NCBI GenBank assembly: GCA_029582165.1
Contig: CM055889.1
Location: 14,874,841-14,938,840, forward strand
DNA from: Portulaca oleracea
Taxonomy: Eukaryota; Streptophyta; Magnoliopsida; Caryophyllales; Portulacaceae
DNA: 64,000 bases
Direction of reading: 5' to 3'
Part shown: positions 22,898 through 33,691 of the stretch, in pieces
How positions within the stretch are numbered: position 1 is the first letter of the stretch
How the letters are laid out: every line of letters begins with the position of its first letter
Notes under the pieces: model-generated
Databases searched by the model: none
Seen by the model: only the letters and a program-made list of their open reading frames with translations
Told to the model about the DNA's origin: nothing
Translations under genes and position numbers: made by a program

Positions 22898-23180
22898 AAG
22901 TTGGATTTCCGTTCACCGGTCGCCGGGCGTTGGCCGCTTGGTTGCGGGCGGCGCCGGCGTTGCTGCCTTGGCCCTTGGATCGAGACTCGGTCGCGGCTGA
23001 AGACAGAGACAGAGCACAGAAGACAGAATCTGAACACAGAAGACAGGACAGAGACAGAACACAGAAGACAGGCGCGGTGGCTGACGGCGGTGCCGCGGTG
23101 GTCGAACCGTCGAAGAACACAGAAGAGTTGAAGGCTTGAAGACGCTGGGTACTGGGACGGTGCGTAGAACGGCGACCAGA
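22898..23180 (-). other. Probable 5' untranslated exon of the minus-strand gene
   Basis: An isolated GC-rich island in AT-rich DNA that ends on the minus strand with the donor AACTT|GTGAGT at 22898. It contains four copies of a gaacacagaagacag-type word (23014-23120). No frame in it joins the coding exons, since continuing the minus ORF through the splice gives TAA, so it is best read as a leader exon. The transcription start is a guess. Confidence 0.45.
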
Positions 23181-23419
23181 AGTGTAATTGAAAGTTTTTT
23201 TTTCTTTAAATTAAGTTTAAAATTGAAACAATTATTTATTTTATAAAAAAAAAATTGTCTTGAGATTTATGGCCGGATGTGTGGGATCCCTTGTATTAAT
23301 TGTTTAGGGTCTTTTCTTGGAGTGTCCATTTAATTTAGAGTTATTGACTTCTAAGGACGACCCAGCAAGCATATTCCCCTAAAAGTCCATTTAGGATGGC
23401 TAAATCCTGATTTTACAGT

Positions 23420-23850
23420 CTTTTTGATTATTAGAGGGAGAGGAGATGGGAGGGGAGAGTATTAGAGGGGAAGGAAGGGGAGGGTATTAGAGGGGAAGGA
23501 AGGGGAGATTACTTATTTCTATCTTATTTGAATTATAAGTGGAGGGAAATGAAAAATAAAAAAAGTTAATTGCTGTGTTTGGATTAGAAAAGGGAGGGAA
23601 GGAGGAGGGAAGAAAAATGAAGTAGTTATTATATTAATAAAGTTAAATTTTTTTTTAAATATAATGAGCTCTCCTTCCCTACATTAACCCTCATATTGGG
23701 GGTTAATGAAAAGGAGGTTAATGGAAGGGAATGGGGGTAAATGATTCTCCTCCCCTCCCCTCCTATTATTTTTGTCAGACAAGATGAAAGAGGGTTAATT
23801 AATATATTTCTCTTCTCTTCCTCTCCCCTCCCCTCTCATAACCTTAATAT
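23420..23850. repeat. Purine/pyrimidine-strand-biased foldback region
   Basis: The left side is G/A-rich with a tandem unit (ggtattagaggggaaggaa, twice at 23458-23510); the right side (23745-23840) is C/T-rich and roughly complementary (ctctcccctcccctctca). It may be a decayed foldback transposon; the ends are not clear. Confidence 0.45.
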
Positions 23851-23924
23851 ATTGTATGTTATAATTTTATTTTTATTTTATTTTCTTTGTTTGCTGCAGA
23901 TGTGTTTGAGTTTGGTGGAACGAA

Positions 23925-24046
23925 CAAGAAGAAGAAAGAGAACGAAGAAGAAAAAGAAAAAGAAAAAGAAGAAGAAGAAGGAGATCAAAGAAGAAGAAAA
24001 AAAAACATAAATAAGAAGAAGAAGAAGAAGATAGAAGAAGAAGAAG
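23925..24046. repeat. (GAA)n-rich microsatellite
   Basis: Imperfect gaa/gaagaa tract with an a-rich interruption. The overlapping ORFs encode Lys/Glu runs and are not supported as genes. Confidence 0.85.
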
Positions 24047-24209
24047 ATAATGAGGTTTTTGGTTTTGTCTTCACTTTCTCATTTTCAAATGTTTGGAGAG
24101 TGTGTTATGTTATTTAACACTTGTCTTTGAATGAATAATTGATTATTACAAAACCTCCTCCTCCTCTTCTTCTTCTTCGAATGAATGAATGAATAATGGT
24201 TCGGTATAT

Positions 24210-24345
24210 ATGTTGATCTTGGATAACAATATAGTAAACCTTGGACAACAATATCGTAAACCTTGGATATTAATATGGTAATCCTTGGAAATTAATATGC
24301 TTTGGATATTAATATGGTAATGCTTGTACCTTAATATGACAATCC
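24210..24345. repeat. Tandem repeat of about 25-27 bp
   Basis: About five imperfect copies of a unit like ccttggatattaatatggta (24223 to 24335), differing mainly in the aacaatat/taatatg segment. Confidence 0.75.
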
Positions 24346-24392
24346 CTGTATGACACAATGCCTTTAATTCATAGAATAAAACATTTTAAAAG

Positions 24393-24623
24393 TTTTTAAT
24401 ACATGATAACCACCGACAATACACTGAGTACATCAATGGTTAGTAATATGTGTTAATACATGATATTACTAACCATGGATGTACTATATTGATAACCAAG
24501 GCTTACTATATTGGATATATAGTATAGTAATCTTTGGTTATCGATATAGTAATCCTTGGTTAACACATATTACTAACCATGGATGTACTCAGTGTATTGT
24601 CGGTGGTTATCATGTATTAAAAA
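24393..24623. repeat. Long inverted repeat, arms 64 bp
   Basis: The left arm 24393-24456 and right arm 24560-24623 are almost perfect inverse copies (outer end tttttaatacatgataacca). The 103-base loop holds further shorter inverted pieces (actaaccatggatgtact, gataaccaaggcttacta). This is a potential large hairpin or a small foldback element. Confidence 0.88.
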
Positions 24624-24956
24624 CTTCGCATTGTTTGGTGGGGTACTTAGTACCAACCCATTTTGAATCAACATATTTCAGTGATCCGGAATATATCTGG
24701 AATCTGCAGTATCTTTCTGATTTAATGTGTTTTAGTTGCTATTAAAAAAATAGGTATTTGGATTAATTTTACATCAAAAGGATGAGTATTTGATGGGGTG
24801 TCAATATCTTTTTAAATATACAGAAAGTGTTGGTTTCTTTTTTCTGTAGAATTTATTCTCAATAGTGTCACATGTGTGGGTTAGATTGCCCTTTTGATGC
24901 TAATGCAAGATTAACATTATAATGAACTTAACTGGGTACTTAAAAATCATGTGCAG

Positions 24957-25408
24957 GTGCAAGAGAATATAATGAATGTATCGTGTTCATGTCCTTTTGC
25001 AAGTGACAATGATGTTGAGAGTGGGTTACAGTCGATAATTATGAGATCTGTGAGTTTAGGAGATAAAGAAATGAAGATCCCAAAACAGTCAATAAGTTTT
25101 AATAAGAATGATTCAGAATCTGAATCAAATGGTGCCATTTTGAAAAAGTCATTGAATTCTGGAAAAATGATAGTGAGCTTCAAGCAAAGAGAATTGGACA
25201 CATTTATCTCATTTATCAGCACTCCTCCTTCGCAGAGTAAAATGAATGGGGAGAATGTTATTGGTCTGGGTGGGAGATCATATAAAACCCCTCAAGATCG
25301 AATCACCTAAACATGATGCTGCTGTGAAGTTGCAGAAAGTTTATAAGAGCTTCAGAACCAGGAGAAAACCTGCAGATTGTACTGTTCTTGTTGAGCAAAG
25401 ATGGTGGG
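24957..25408 (+). pseudogene. IQM family (IQ-motif calmodulin-binding protein), 5' fragment
   Basis: Starts after a likely splice acceptor (ttgtgcag-like, ending 24956), with ATG at 24972: MNVSCSCPFASDND, then VESGLQSIIMRSVSLGD, the N-terminal pattern of plant IQM1-6 proteins. About 100 residues later the frame reaches a stop (25308-25310). A second frame from about 25287 gives the IQ region, [20 protein letters not shown], then VLVEQRWW. A frameshift therefore separates the two parts. Homology ends at the WW codons near 25408, where a LINE begins; an IQM protein should continue for several hundred residues. It is a truncated, frameshifted relic. Confidence 0.85.
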
Positions 25409-25415
25409 TAATAAA

Positions 25416-26045
25416 TAAATAAGGGGACAGAGGATCACCTTGTCGTAGACCAGTTGTTGGGATGATTTGTTCAGATGGCGATCCATTAATCAGAATGTTA
25501 TATCGAACCGTAGATATACATCTCATAATCAATTGAATCCACCTGTTGGGAAACTTCATACGCTTCAAGATGGCTTCAATAAAGTCCCATCACATCCTAT
25601 CATACGCCTTACTCATATCCACCTTTAAAGCCGCATATTGTTTCCCTTTTCATTTGATCTTCATCATCTGCAGAATCTCTTGCACAACCAAAATATTATC
25701 TTCTTTCAATCGCCCTGGAACAAACGCAGCTTGAGATTCTGAAATTAACGAACCCATCATTGGTCGTAGTCGCTCCACCAGGCATTTAGCCACTATCCGA
25801 TACAACACATTGCACAGACTAATCGGACGAAAGTCACCCACTCTCTGTGCATCCGGCTTCTTCTTAAGGAGGACTATATGAGTGTTGTTGAGCTCTCCAA
25901 TTAAGTGCCCTTCATTGACAACCTGCAACACCGCATCAATCACCCCATCACCCACAATTCCCCAACAAGACTTAAAGAATTCCGGCGGGATTCCATCTGG
26001 CCCGGGACTTTTATTTCCTTTCATTGCTTTAACCACAGTGTCCAC
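25416..26045 (-). pseudogene. LINE ORF2 reverse transcriptase, partial
   Basis: The minus frame 25650-26045 reads AMKGNKSPGPDGIPPEFFKS, HIVLLKKKPDAQRVGDFRPI, SLCNVLYRIVAKCL and SQAAFVPGRL, classical non-LTR RT blocks 1-3. A shifted frame 25341-25568 continues with MKRMKFPNRWIQLIMRCIST and [14 protein letters not shown]. The active-site FADD block is absent because the element ends there. Frame changes are present. Confidence 0.9.
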
Positions 26046-26559
26046 CTCAAACCTAGAAAACGGCTTTAGAAGCTCTATCTATTGCTCTGTAGAAAGGCCC
26101 ACCAAGATGGCCCCAAGCACTTCCTCCATATACATCATCCGAAGAGACGAAAGAGGCGTTGTGGGCCTATAAATCCTCGAGAATTCACCAACAAATTATG
26201 CCTGAAATTCCTATTCATCAAAGGTAGTCCGGCCCGATGCAAACAGCATGCTATTTGTCTTATTGAAAGCTTGCCTCCTTTTGAAGTGATTGAAAAAGAA
26301 GGCCGTGCATTGGTCACCAAGCCCAGCCCACTTCAGCTTACTTTTATGGACCCAGAATTCATGGACTTCCTGTAACTTATTCTCGATATGTTCCCCCCCT
26401 CCTCACCACCCTGGCCATTGCTGAATCCTGCATGTGATAATTCTCAATCTGGTTTTGCAGCACCTGCAACTCATCCAACGCTTCAGAAACTTCATGTTCC
26501 TTCTTCTTTTTCCATTCCAGCAGTAGCTGTCGTCCCCATTGTCTGATCTTCCCAAGCCA

Positions 26560-27394
26560 CCTAAAACACTTGAACATAGGAGTACCTTGGATCTGATTCC
26601 CCATGCACAATCTCCTGCACCCCATGCTTGAACTCTTTCCTTTTGGTAAGCCAAGGATCAACACGAAAAGGCTTTCTCTTAGGAGGGCTAGGCTTTGTAA
26701 TATGAAGAGTGAGCAGAGAATGATCCGAGAACAAATATTGGGTAGTTATGGACAAAGGATTTTGGAAAACACCCCATCCATGACTGGGATGCATAAGCTC
26801 TGTCTAGTCTCTCAAGAATGAGGTGCTCCTCTTTCCTCATATTCGACAAAGTAAACTTGCTCCCCGTATAAGGCAAATCCAACAAATCCAGGCTCTCTTT
26901 CCATCGCATGAACTCCTCATTGCCCCTCACCCTTTGGGACCCCCCAAATTTTTGAGAGAGGTCCTCAACCTGGTTAAAATCCCCAATCAGAACAAAGGGG
27001 GCACCAACTGCCCTAGGGCTTCCTGTAATTTACCCCATACCCCCTGTCTCCGATCCTGACAGGGATCACCATACACAAAAATAATATACCACAAACCCAC
27101 ATTCAGTTCATTACATTCAGCTATTACAAAGTTTTGGTCCAAACAAACAGGACAAATAGACACACCATCCCTCCACCCCATAATAATACCCCCAGAACGG
27201 CCTACAGAATCTATCCCATCCACATTCGGAAATCCCATTCTCCTAATAAAAACCGAAGCCTCGCTAACCGAGTGCTTGGTTTCAAACAAACATGCAACAT
27301 TCAGCCGAACCACACTAGCAATCCTGCGGATGTAAGGAACTGCAGACAGGTCCGCTTGCCCAATTCCTCTGCAGTTCCATGCTGCAACGATCAT
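26560..27394 (-). pseudogene. LINE ORF2 endonuclease region
   Basis: Begins MIVAAWNCRGIGQ at 27394, the start of the EEP endonuclease fold (N-W-N-C-R-G), with ETKHS a little later. The ORF at 26987-27394 ends in LGQLVPPLF after a frame change. A second frame, 26688-26930, gives the C-terminal endonuclease part with LLDLPYTGSKFTLSNMR and LERLDRAYAS, and 26561-26794 continues with FSDHSLLTLHI (the catalytic SDH). At least two frameshifts inactivate it. Confidence 0.88.
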
Positions 27395-27599
27395 GGCTGA
27401 AGAGGAGGCGTTTTCGAGGCTGCCTCTGCCACCTTGTCATTGAAGAGTGTAATCCATTCCTTGCCCCTTTTCTTCTCTCCCAATTGTAGCCTTGCTTCAA
27501 AGTCCTGCTGCATGCATCCAATTGCACTCGCCAGTTTTTGTTTTTTCACCCTAATTTGCTCTAATTCCTCAACAAACGCCTGGTACTTAGACGATACTT

Positions 27600-28870
27600 C
27601 TTCTCCATCCTCTGCTCCCTATAGATCATCGCTCTCCACGGACATGAGGCGTTTCCTCAGCTGCGGTACTTGTCTGCCAGTTGTTGAATCCCACGAAGAT
27701 GCTTGGGACGACTCCGACTTCCTAAACTTTACCACGACCTTCATTCCAACAAAGGTTTCTGCCTCCCCCCAGTTCTCCTCCTCACTTTGGTATTCATTCA
27801 CCGGCGGCCATTCGAAGTTTTGGTCCTGCACATCAACGCGCTCTGTTCTCCCCATGCTAAGTGTGTCTTCAGAGTCCCACCCGTTGACTGAAAGTTCACC
27901 TCGATAATACTGATGCTCGTCCTCAGATTCCGACGGCTAATAAAGTTGTTAGATGAACTCAGCCGATGGTGTTTGCTCCTGGTTGGTTGTGTTTGACTCC
28001 GCTTGTGGATGCACCACTGTTTGTTGAGTGCTTGACTTCCCCCGCTCAAATATATAGGGTCACTGGAACCCTAATTGATTCAGAGGAAGGTGAGGATTCA
28101 CATACAACGGTCCCAATAAATGCGGGTTTGAAAAATTTGTTGAAAGCTGCCGACCATCCCCTCGTGTATCTGGGAGACCTGCCCCATTTGAAAAGGACGC
28201 TTCACTTCGCCTAGTTCCAGAAAACACAATGGGGGGCTGTTGATTTGGAATTCTCGGGCTTCCAATTCCATTTGTACCCCTGGTTAAAACATGTTGTGTG
28301 GGCCCCTCCTGTTGCAATCTTCATATAGCCTCTTGAATTATGCCGGACTGGTCCATTGGAGGCCCACTCGGGGATAATGGACCCAGGCCCAAACCTTGAC
28401 CTAATAATAACGTTGGCCAATCATCCTCTAGTGGCCCCTATTATCACCTAGGAATCTATCCTCCGCACGTCGTTGCATGGAATAAACCTCCCCCCTCCCA
28501 TGCAGACGTTGTCGTTGCTATCAGCCATCTGATCCACTTCGTTCTCCTGAGACTCCACCATTTGAGTTTGACCACTCTCCGCTCCACCTTCCACCACCAC
28601 TCCATTTCCTCCCTGATCAGAATCCCCACCATCATCGTCATCATCACCCGAGTCATCCCCATAATCCTCCTGCTCATCAGTGTCATCGTTGTTCTCTTCA
28701 TCAACTTCATCCTCCTCATCACTCTCCATTTCCGCCTCGTCCTCACTCGCTTCCATACTATCCTCCCCCCTTCTTCACCCACCACATTATCTAACCCCTG
28801 ACCCAAACCTTCCCCTAACTCGTTCCCCCCGCCCCCCATTTGTTCCACAAGTCCTCCCTCCACTTCCATC
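27600..28870 (-). pseudogene. LINE ORF1 acidic/variable C-terminal region
   Basis: Low-complexity sequence with strongly acidic minus frames (Glu/Asp runs at 28560-28756) and a frame 27619-27855 with WPPVNEYQSEEENWGE. Frame changes separate the pieces. It lies between the knuckle and ORF2 and is taken as the divergent ORF1 tail plus inter-ORF spacer. Confidence 0.55.
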
Positions 28871-28998
28871 CTTTCTCCTTACCCTCCACTCCGACCTTGT
28901 AAAGATATATCTAATACCTGCCCCCCTCCCATCTCCACCGCCATCTCCATTCTCTCCCCAAATTTCCTAATCACCCCCTCTTCCAGCAACTCCTCCCC

Positions 28999-29961
28999 CT
29001 ATATATCTACCCGTTCTCCCTGACCACGCTGTCCGGCTCCTTGATCAAATCGCTGGCTGGCCTGCATAGGTTGATCAACTGGTGGAAACAGCTGGATCAC
29101 CGGTCCAATCCCATTGAGCATGTATTCTTCCACTTCAAAGTACTCCGAAAAGTGTAATTCCGGTTCAGACAGTAGCGGATGAAGTCGGCGCCCCATATGG
29201 AGTCTTGTCGTCAGATATCCTCTCTTTATAGGGAAAGCCCTAATTTTTCCCGTAAAGAGCAGACCATCTCCCATGATAATTATGTGCCCTCTTTGGTCTG
29301 CCTCCATAATTCGCAGTCTAACCTCCTCCCTTGCCAGCAGATCCGGTCGCATACACTCATAGGCATGGTGCCCAATTCTCCCACACTTCTAACAAAAAAT
29401 GAATACATTTCCATATCGAAAGCTCACCCAGAATGTATGACCCATATCATCCCTTGCATAAGCTCCGGCCAACAAAGGTTTCGCCAACTCGATCCTAACC
29501 AGCACCCTGACATTTTCTAACGAGAAGTCCGCAACACCATGGATATCTACATCGACAACCTCCCCTATGAGCCTAGCTAACTTGATCATCGAACTAGCAC
29601 AGCGATGCCGAAAAGGGATCCCCTCCAGTTGGACCCATAAGCACCCTTGGGTAAAATCCACCTGCTCCGGCACCATGTCCGCCGTAATTTTCTTCAGAAT
29701 CACCAACGAACCATCAAAACACACCGATGGTTGCGCCAGCATATTTAGACAATCCTCCGGATGTCTAAACCAAAAAGAAAACTTTTGACTCCCAACTCTT
29801 CGCACTTCAACTTCCCTCCTAGTAACCCAATTTGCATCAACCATGCGCTGCAGAACACCCTTCTCCGACACCCTCTCATCCGTTACAAAACCAATGAACG
29901 TATTATCAAAGCGAATCTCAGCCGTCAACGGCGGAGGACTGAGATCCACTCTTGCCCCCAT
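28999..29961 (-). pseudogene. LINE ORF1 (DUF4283 plus zinc knuckle)
   Basis: One frame from ATG 29961 to the stop at 28999 with a single internal TAG. The N-terminal domain (FIGFVTDERVSEKGVLQRMV, FSFWFRHPEDCLNML, GCLWVQLEGIPFRHRC) is the DUF4283 type found in plant LINE ORF1. A CCHC knuckle follows (KCGRIGHHAYEC), and the TAG (about 29389) falls between its first two cysteines. ORF1 proteins bind nucleic acid in the retrotransposition particle. Confidence 0.85.
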
Positions 29962-30301
29962 TCTAGGTTGAGCCTCAAACCGAATTGTTTCATTATTTCC
30001 CTCCCTCCTTTTCCATTTTCAGCTTACTCTCAGACTTCAGACAGTTAGGGATTTGTGAGTACACTCTTTCACTCACTCCTTTTCGGCCTCTAAAGTGTTT
30101 AAAACAGTATACAGAGGAAGAAGCCTGTCCCCTCTTTTTATAGTAAAATTTGGGGCACGGTGAATTACTGTTCTTAGAAGCAGACTTACGTTTGAAAGGA
30201 GGAATATAAGGGGGCACCATCGTCTTTTCGCCCAGCTCGACTCCACCTACCCGTCCAGCTGAATTCCCCATAGTATTAAAGACTCCTCCTCCTTCCTGCA
30301 C

Positions 30302-31200
30302 ACGCCACGCCGACTGTCAGAAACGTTTGACCTTCCCCTCAGCACGTTATCCTAAACCTGAACCCTCAAATCTTCAGTATGTCGGGCAACAATCCCATCC
30401 CTTAATTCTTACTTTCTTAGTGCAACGCCCCACCAACCCGCATTTAAAGGCCGGCTGCCCTGCTTACACTTCCTAACGTCAGCAAACCTCCCACTTCCTT
30501 CTTTCAGAACATCAACCCAAGCCCACGAGTAAACAAACACTCTCTTTAATCAACACAGAATGTACCCAACACCCAGCTTAACTCAACGACCAAAAAACGT
30601 GGGCTGTCCCAACTGCAAACTTACGCTCTATACTAATTTGCTAACACCGAACGCTCAGAACACCTAATAGCTCCTCACCTGACTCCCAAGCCCATGAAAA
30701 CAACACACAACACAAATCAACACACCCCCCCAGAACTGGTACAGATCACACCAACCCAGCCCAACCCAATACTAGGGCTTTAACGAACCAAAATCTAACC
30801 CCACCCCCAAACACAAAAACCCTAGCACCGAACGAATTTTCTAGAAACACACCCAGATCTACCACTACCACCTCAGGATGGAAAACCCAGGCAGCAGCTG
30901 CAACGAACTCCCAAAGAGAATCAACAATACCGGAGACACAAGAAGGACTTAAAAATCCCCATGCTCTTGCCCTTACACTTCAAGGCAAACCTCTTGAAAC
31001 TTGAACAACACGGAGAACGTAAACTGAAATACTCCCTAAACCTAAAACTTGAATGCCACTGAAAAGCTACACACCTTTTAGAAAGCAGATCATGAAAGCA
31101 GATTGAGTAGAGCAACAGTAATAATGGCAGCTTCTACAGAGCTTTAATCACTCCCAAATCTATTCTGAAATTAGGAATACTCGTAGTACATTGTTTTTTC
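30302..31200 (-). other. LINE leader or unassigned flank
   Basis: C-rich on the plus strand (repeated accca/cccaa words), with no supported frame. Probably the 5' untranslated part of the LINE up to an unknown point. The short minus ORF at 30921-31115 has no features. Confidence 0.4.
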
Positions 31201-32004
31201 CTAGTGAAATATAAGAGTTAGATATCAGGTACTCCTCACAAGGAAGGACAAGATACATCGGGACAATATTGTTAGAGAAGAGGGTGAGGGTGATTCTGTT
31301 TCCTCAATGCCTCATTCACCCCTTAAAACCTAACTTCTTGTAAGCAAAGTAACAAGATTTCTCATGGGCTCTCAAAGAATGTTGCTGCAGTCAACACCTC
31401 AAAGAGTGTGTTGAAACTGTCTAGAAACTTGAAGAAGAAGATGATTGAGGGTTAAGGATGAATGTGAGATTCATCCTCCTTCTATAGAGAGCCTTTGGAA
31501 TCATAAGGTGATCAAACTTGCCAAATGCATTGGGCACAATCCAAGGGATTTAGTTTGAATGATATTAATGAGAAATCATGACTGATTTCTCAGTTAATAT
31601 CATCCCAAAACATGACCAAATTCATTTCAACACGAGGCATAAATCAAGGGATTTCAAAATCAATCCCGACTGTGACCAACACGGTCCGTGTTAGATCAAC
31701 ACGGTCCGTGTTGTAGCCAACACGACCCGTGTTGATCCCATGCACATTTTCTGTGCTCTCTGGATGTCAACACGGGTCGTGTCATACTGAACACGATCCG
31801 TGTCGAGTCCTGTTTCCTTGTTAAGCTTGTTTTCGTCCTTTCCGGATAATCTTGTGCTTTATAACTTATTTTCTATGCCTCTTAACTCTTGAAATACTCC
31901 AACAGGGTTTTATTCAATGAAGATATCATTTATGTTGATTGATATAGTCTAAATATTTCAAGTATCTTGTAAATGATAATTAATACAAATTGAAAAAAAT
32001 AATA
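31200..32004. repeat. LTR-like non-coding block with a hairpin cluster
   Basis: No ORF. At 31677-31805 there are five spaced copies of a near-palindrome CAACACGGTCCGTGTTG (variants with CGACCCG or CGGGTCG in the middle). The same words recur in the LTR-like block at 45242-46811, so this may be part of a related gypsy-type LTR, but ends could not be set. Confidence 0.45.
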
Positions 32005-32259
32005 CTCCCTCCGTCCCAAATAATTTGTCCTGTATGACTTTACGTGGTCTTCAATGCAATGGTTTGACCATTAATTTTTTACATTTTATATCGTCAAGAC
32101 TTGTAATGTTATATTCAAGTATAAGTATTTTGTATCACAAATCTAATAATGATAATTTTATACACTAAGTCATCATATAATGTTACAAATTAACGGTCAA
32201 AGTTTATAAAGTTTGACCTCATTAGTCAAACTGGAACAAATTTTTTGGGACGGAGGGAA
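32005..32259. mobile_element. Stowaway MITE 3
   Basis: A 255-bp element with ends ctccctccgtcccaaa and ttgggacggaggga, and TA duplications at 32003-32004 and 32260-32261. Subterminal tcaaac..gaccattaatttt words are mirrored. Confidence 0.9.
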
Positions 32260-32937
32260 TATCAAAATCATAAAACTGCAGTAGGTAAAAGTAGGCGTCA
32301 CTTCTCATTGTCAATTGCGAATAAGGTAGACAAAGCTCACACATTTTCATTTACTGTTGTTAATGTCACGATTTTACGCTGCTATGTTTGTATATATGTA
32401 TGTACAATTCCATATATATGTTTGAAATATGCATACTTGTTTCATTTTGTTTTCTAACAATATTTTACTAATTCTTTTTGGCGTGCAACTTCGGCAAAAT
32501 TTCATGATTGAAGTGTAGTCTTAACATACCTTAAACCTAATGTCATACTTTTTCTAAGAATCAACATACTCTATCAAGGCATTTCTTTCCCAAAAATAAT
32601 AAATAATAAAAAATAAAAGATATTTGGTGTAACATGTCCTTCAAGGGGTAACAAAAAGTCATATATCTTGAGAGTTTTAACATCTCATCTCCTATTGGTG
32701 TACGAGTTGAAATTAAGAGACCAGAATCACCTAGCATCTGTTCATGAGGGGAGGCCTGAAAACAATTTTGAAGATGGTGTAGGTGCTCGCAATAATAAAT
32801 CTTTAGTCAAAGATAGGTTTCGAGGCCACCAAAAGAAGTATCGATGTTTCATGTCATTGTAGGAGCCTGATTCGATTTCTGATGAAACTCATCAAAAGGT
32901 GATAAATGCTTTTTATAACTATGTTTTTAGGGGATTT
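32260..32937. other. Intergenic, no gene seen
   Basis: AT-rich. A 64-residue frame at 32668-32862 has no recognisable motif and is not called. Confidence 0.45.
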
Positions 32938-33379
32938 TGATAGTGAATTATGGATAACTTTGATTGAAAATCTTGTTTATTTCCCAATTTTTCTATTATA
33001 CTTGGTGTTGTTGTTTTTGATGCAAATTTATAGGTTTTGAGATCAAAACACCAACATTCTCTCAACTTTTGGCAAGAACGAGTACACCACGGGCCTCCTA
33101 TTGTCAAAGCCAGACCGTGGCACAAATTTGGGATGGAACAAAGCTCGGAATGCCCGGCCAGAGGCCACCACGGTCTGCTCGTGGTGATCCCCACGGTCCG
33201 TGGTGTATGGACTGTACGGACCGTGGAAAACTGCCCGTGTAGGTTGGTTGTTTTCGCGAGTAGAAAAAGAAGCAAGCCGTGGTTTTTCGTCATTCATTAT
33301 CTTTCATTTTTCCTTCGTTCTTTGACCGTCAAGGAGAGAAAAGAGAGCCCTAATACTTCCATTTTACTTCTCTTCCATC

Positions 33380-33594
33380 TGTTAGAATACTTTACTTATT
33401 TTAGTTTTCCAGGTTTCTTGTTTTTCTTTTTCTTATTTTTCCTTTAGGTTTAGTTTGGCTCCTGTTGTATCCCTCCTTATATATTCCTTCTGTTCTGTTT
33501 TTATTTTGCATCGAATATCACAGTACAACACTTGCATAGTTCTATCCCATTGCCTTTCTATCTTTTCCAGCTGCTGAAATTACCATTGTTTACA
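33380..33594 (+). repeat. 5' LTR of copia-2 (215 bp)
   Basis: Starts TGTTAGAATACTTTAC and ends ...TGTTTACA. A TATA-like ttatatatt lies near 33477. I see no difference from the 3' LTR at 38146-38360. Confidence 0.95.
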
Positions 33595-33606
33595 TGGTAT
33601 CAGAGC
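33595..33606 (+). other. Primer-binding site of copia-2
   Basis: Perfect TGGTATCAGAGC immediately after the LTR, complementary to initiator tRNA-Met. Confidence 0.92.
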
Positions 33607-33691
33607 TTGGGTTCTTCTTCTTCCCTTAACTTTTCTCCATTCTTTGCCCTAGCTTTTCCTCCATTAAACTATCAACTACCAAAAGACAATA

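Larger units (their letters stand above)
25409..30301 (-). mobile_element. L1-type LINE, 3'-truncated
   Basis: Minus-strand non-LTR retrotransposon. ORF1 (28999-29961, with a variable acidic region down to about 27600) carries a DUF4283-like domain and a CCHC knuckle. ORF2 from 27394 has an endonuclease/exonuclease/phosphatase domain, then reverse transcriptase. The RT stops after [13 protein letters not shown] at about 25416, before the FADD-type catalytic box, where IQM sequence starts. The rest of ORF2, the 3' UTR and the tail are missing. The 5' boundary is uncertain; leader-like sequence continues above 30000. Confidence 0.88.

Noticed and set aside
22872..23139. Protein-coding exon in the GC-rich island
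   Set aside because: The minus ORF joins the next exon to an immediate TAA and the plus ORFs are repeats of a 15-base word; a leader exon is more likely.
23741..24117. Lys/Glu-rich ORFs near the GAA tract
   Set aside because: Simple-sequence translation without start context, homology or continuation.
28448..28970. Several overlapping ORFs on both strands of the LINE
   Set aside because: Only the minus acidic region fits the LINE ORF1 tail; the plus-strand frames are shadows.
31677..31805. CRISPR-like array (repeat CAACACGGTCCGTGTTG with spacers)
   Set aside because: The copies are imperfect, irregularly spaced, few, and in a plant LTR-type context with no cas genes.
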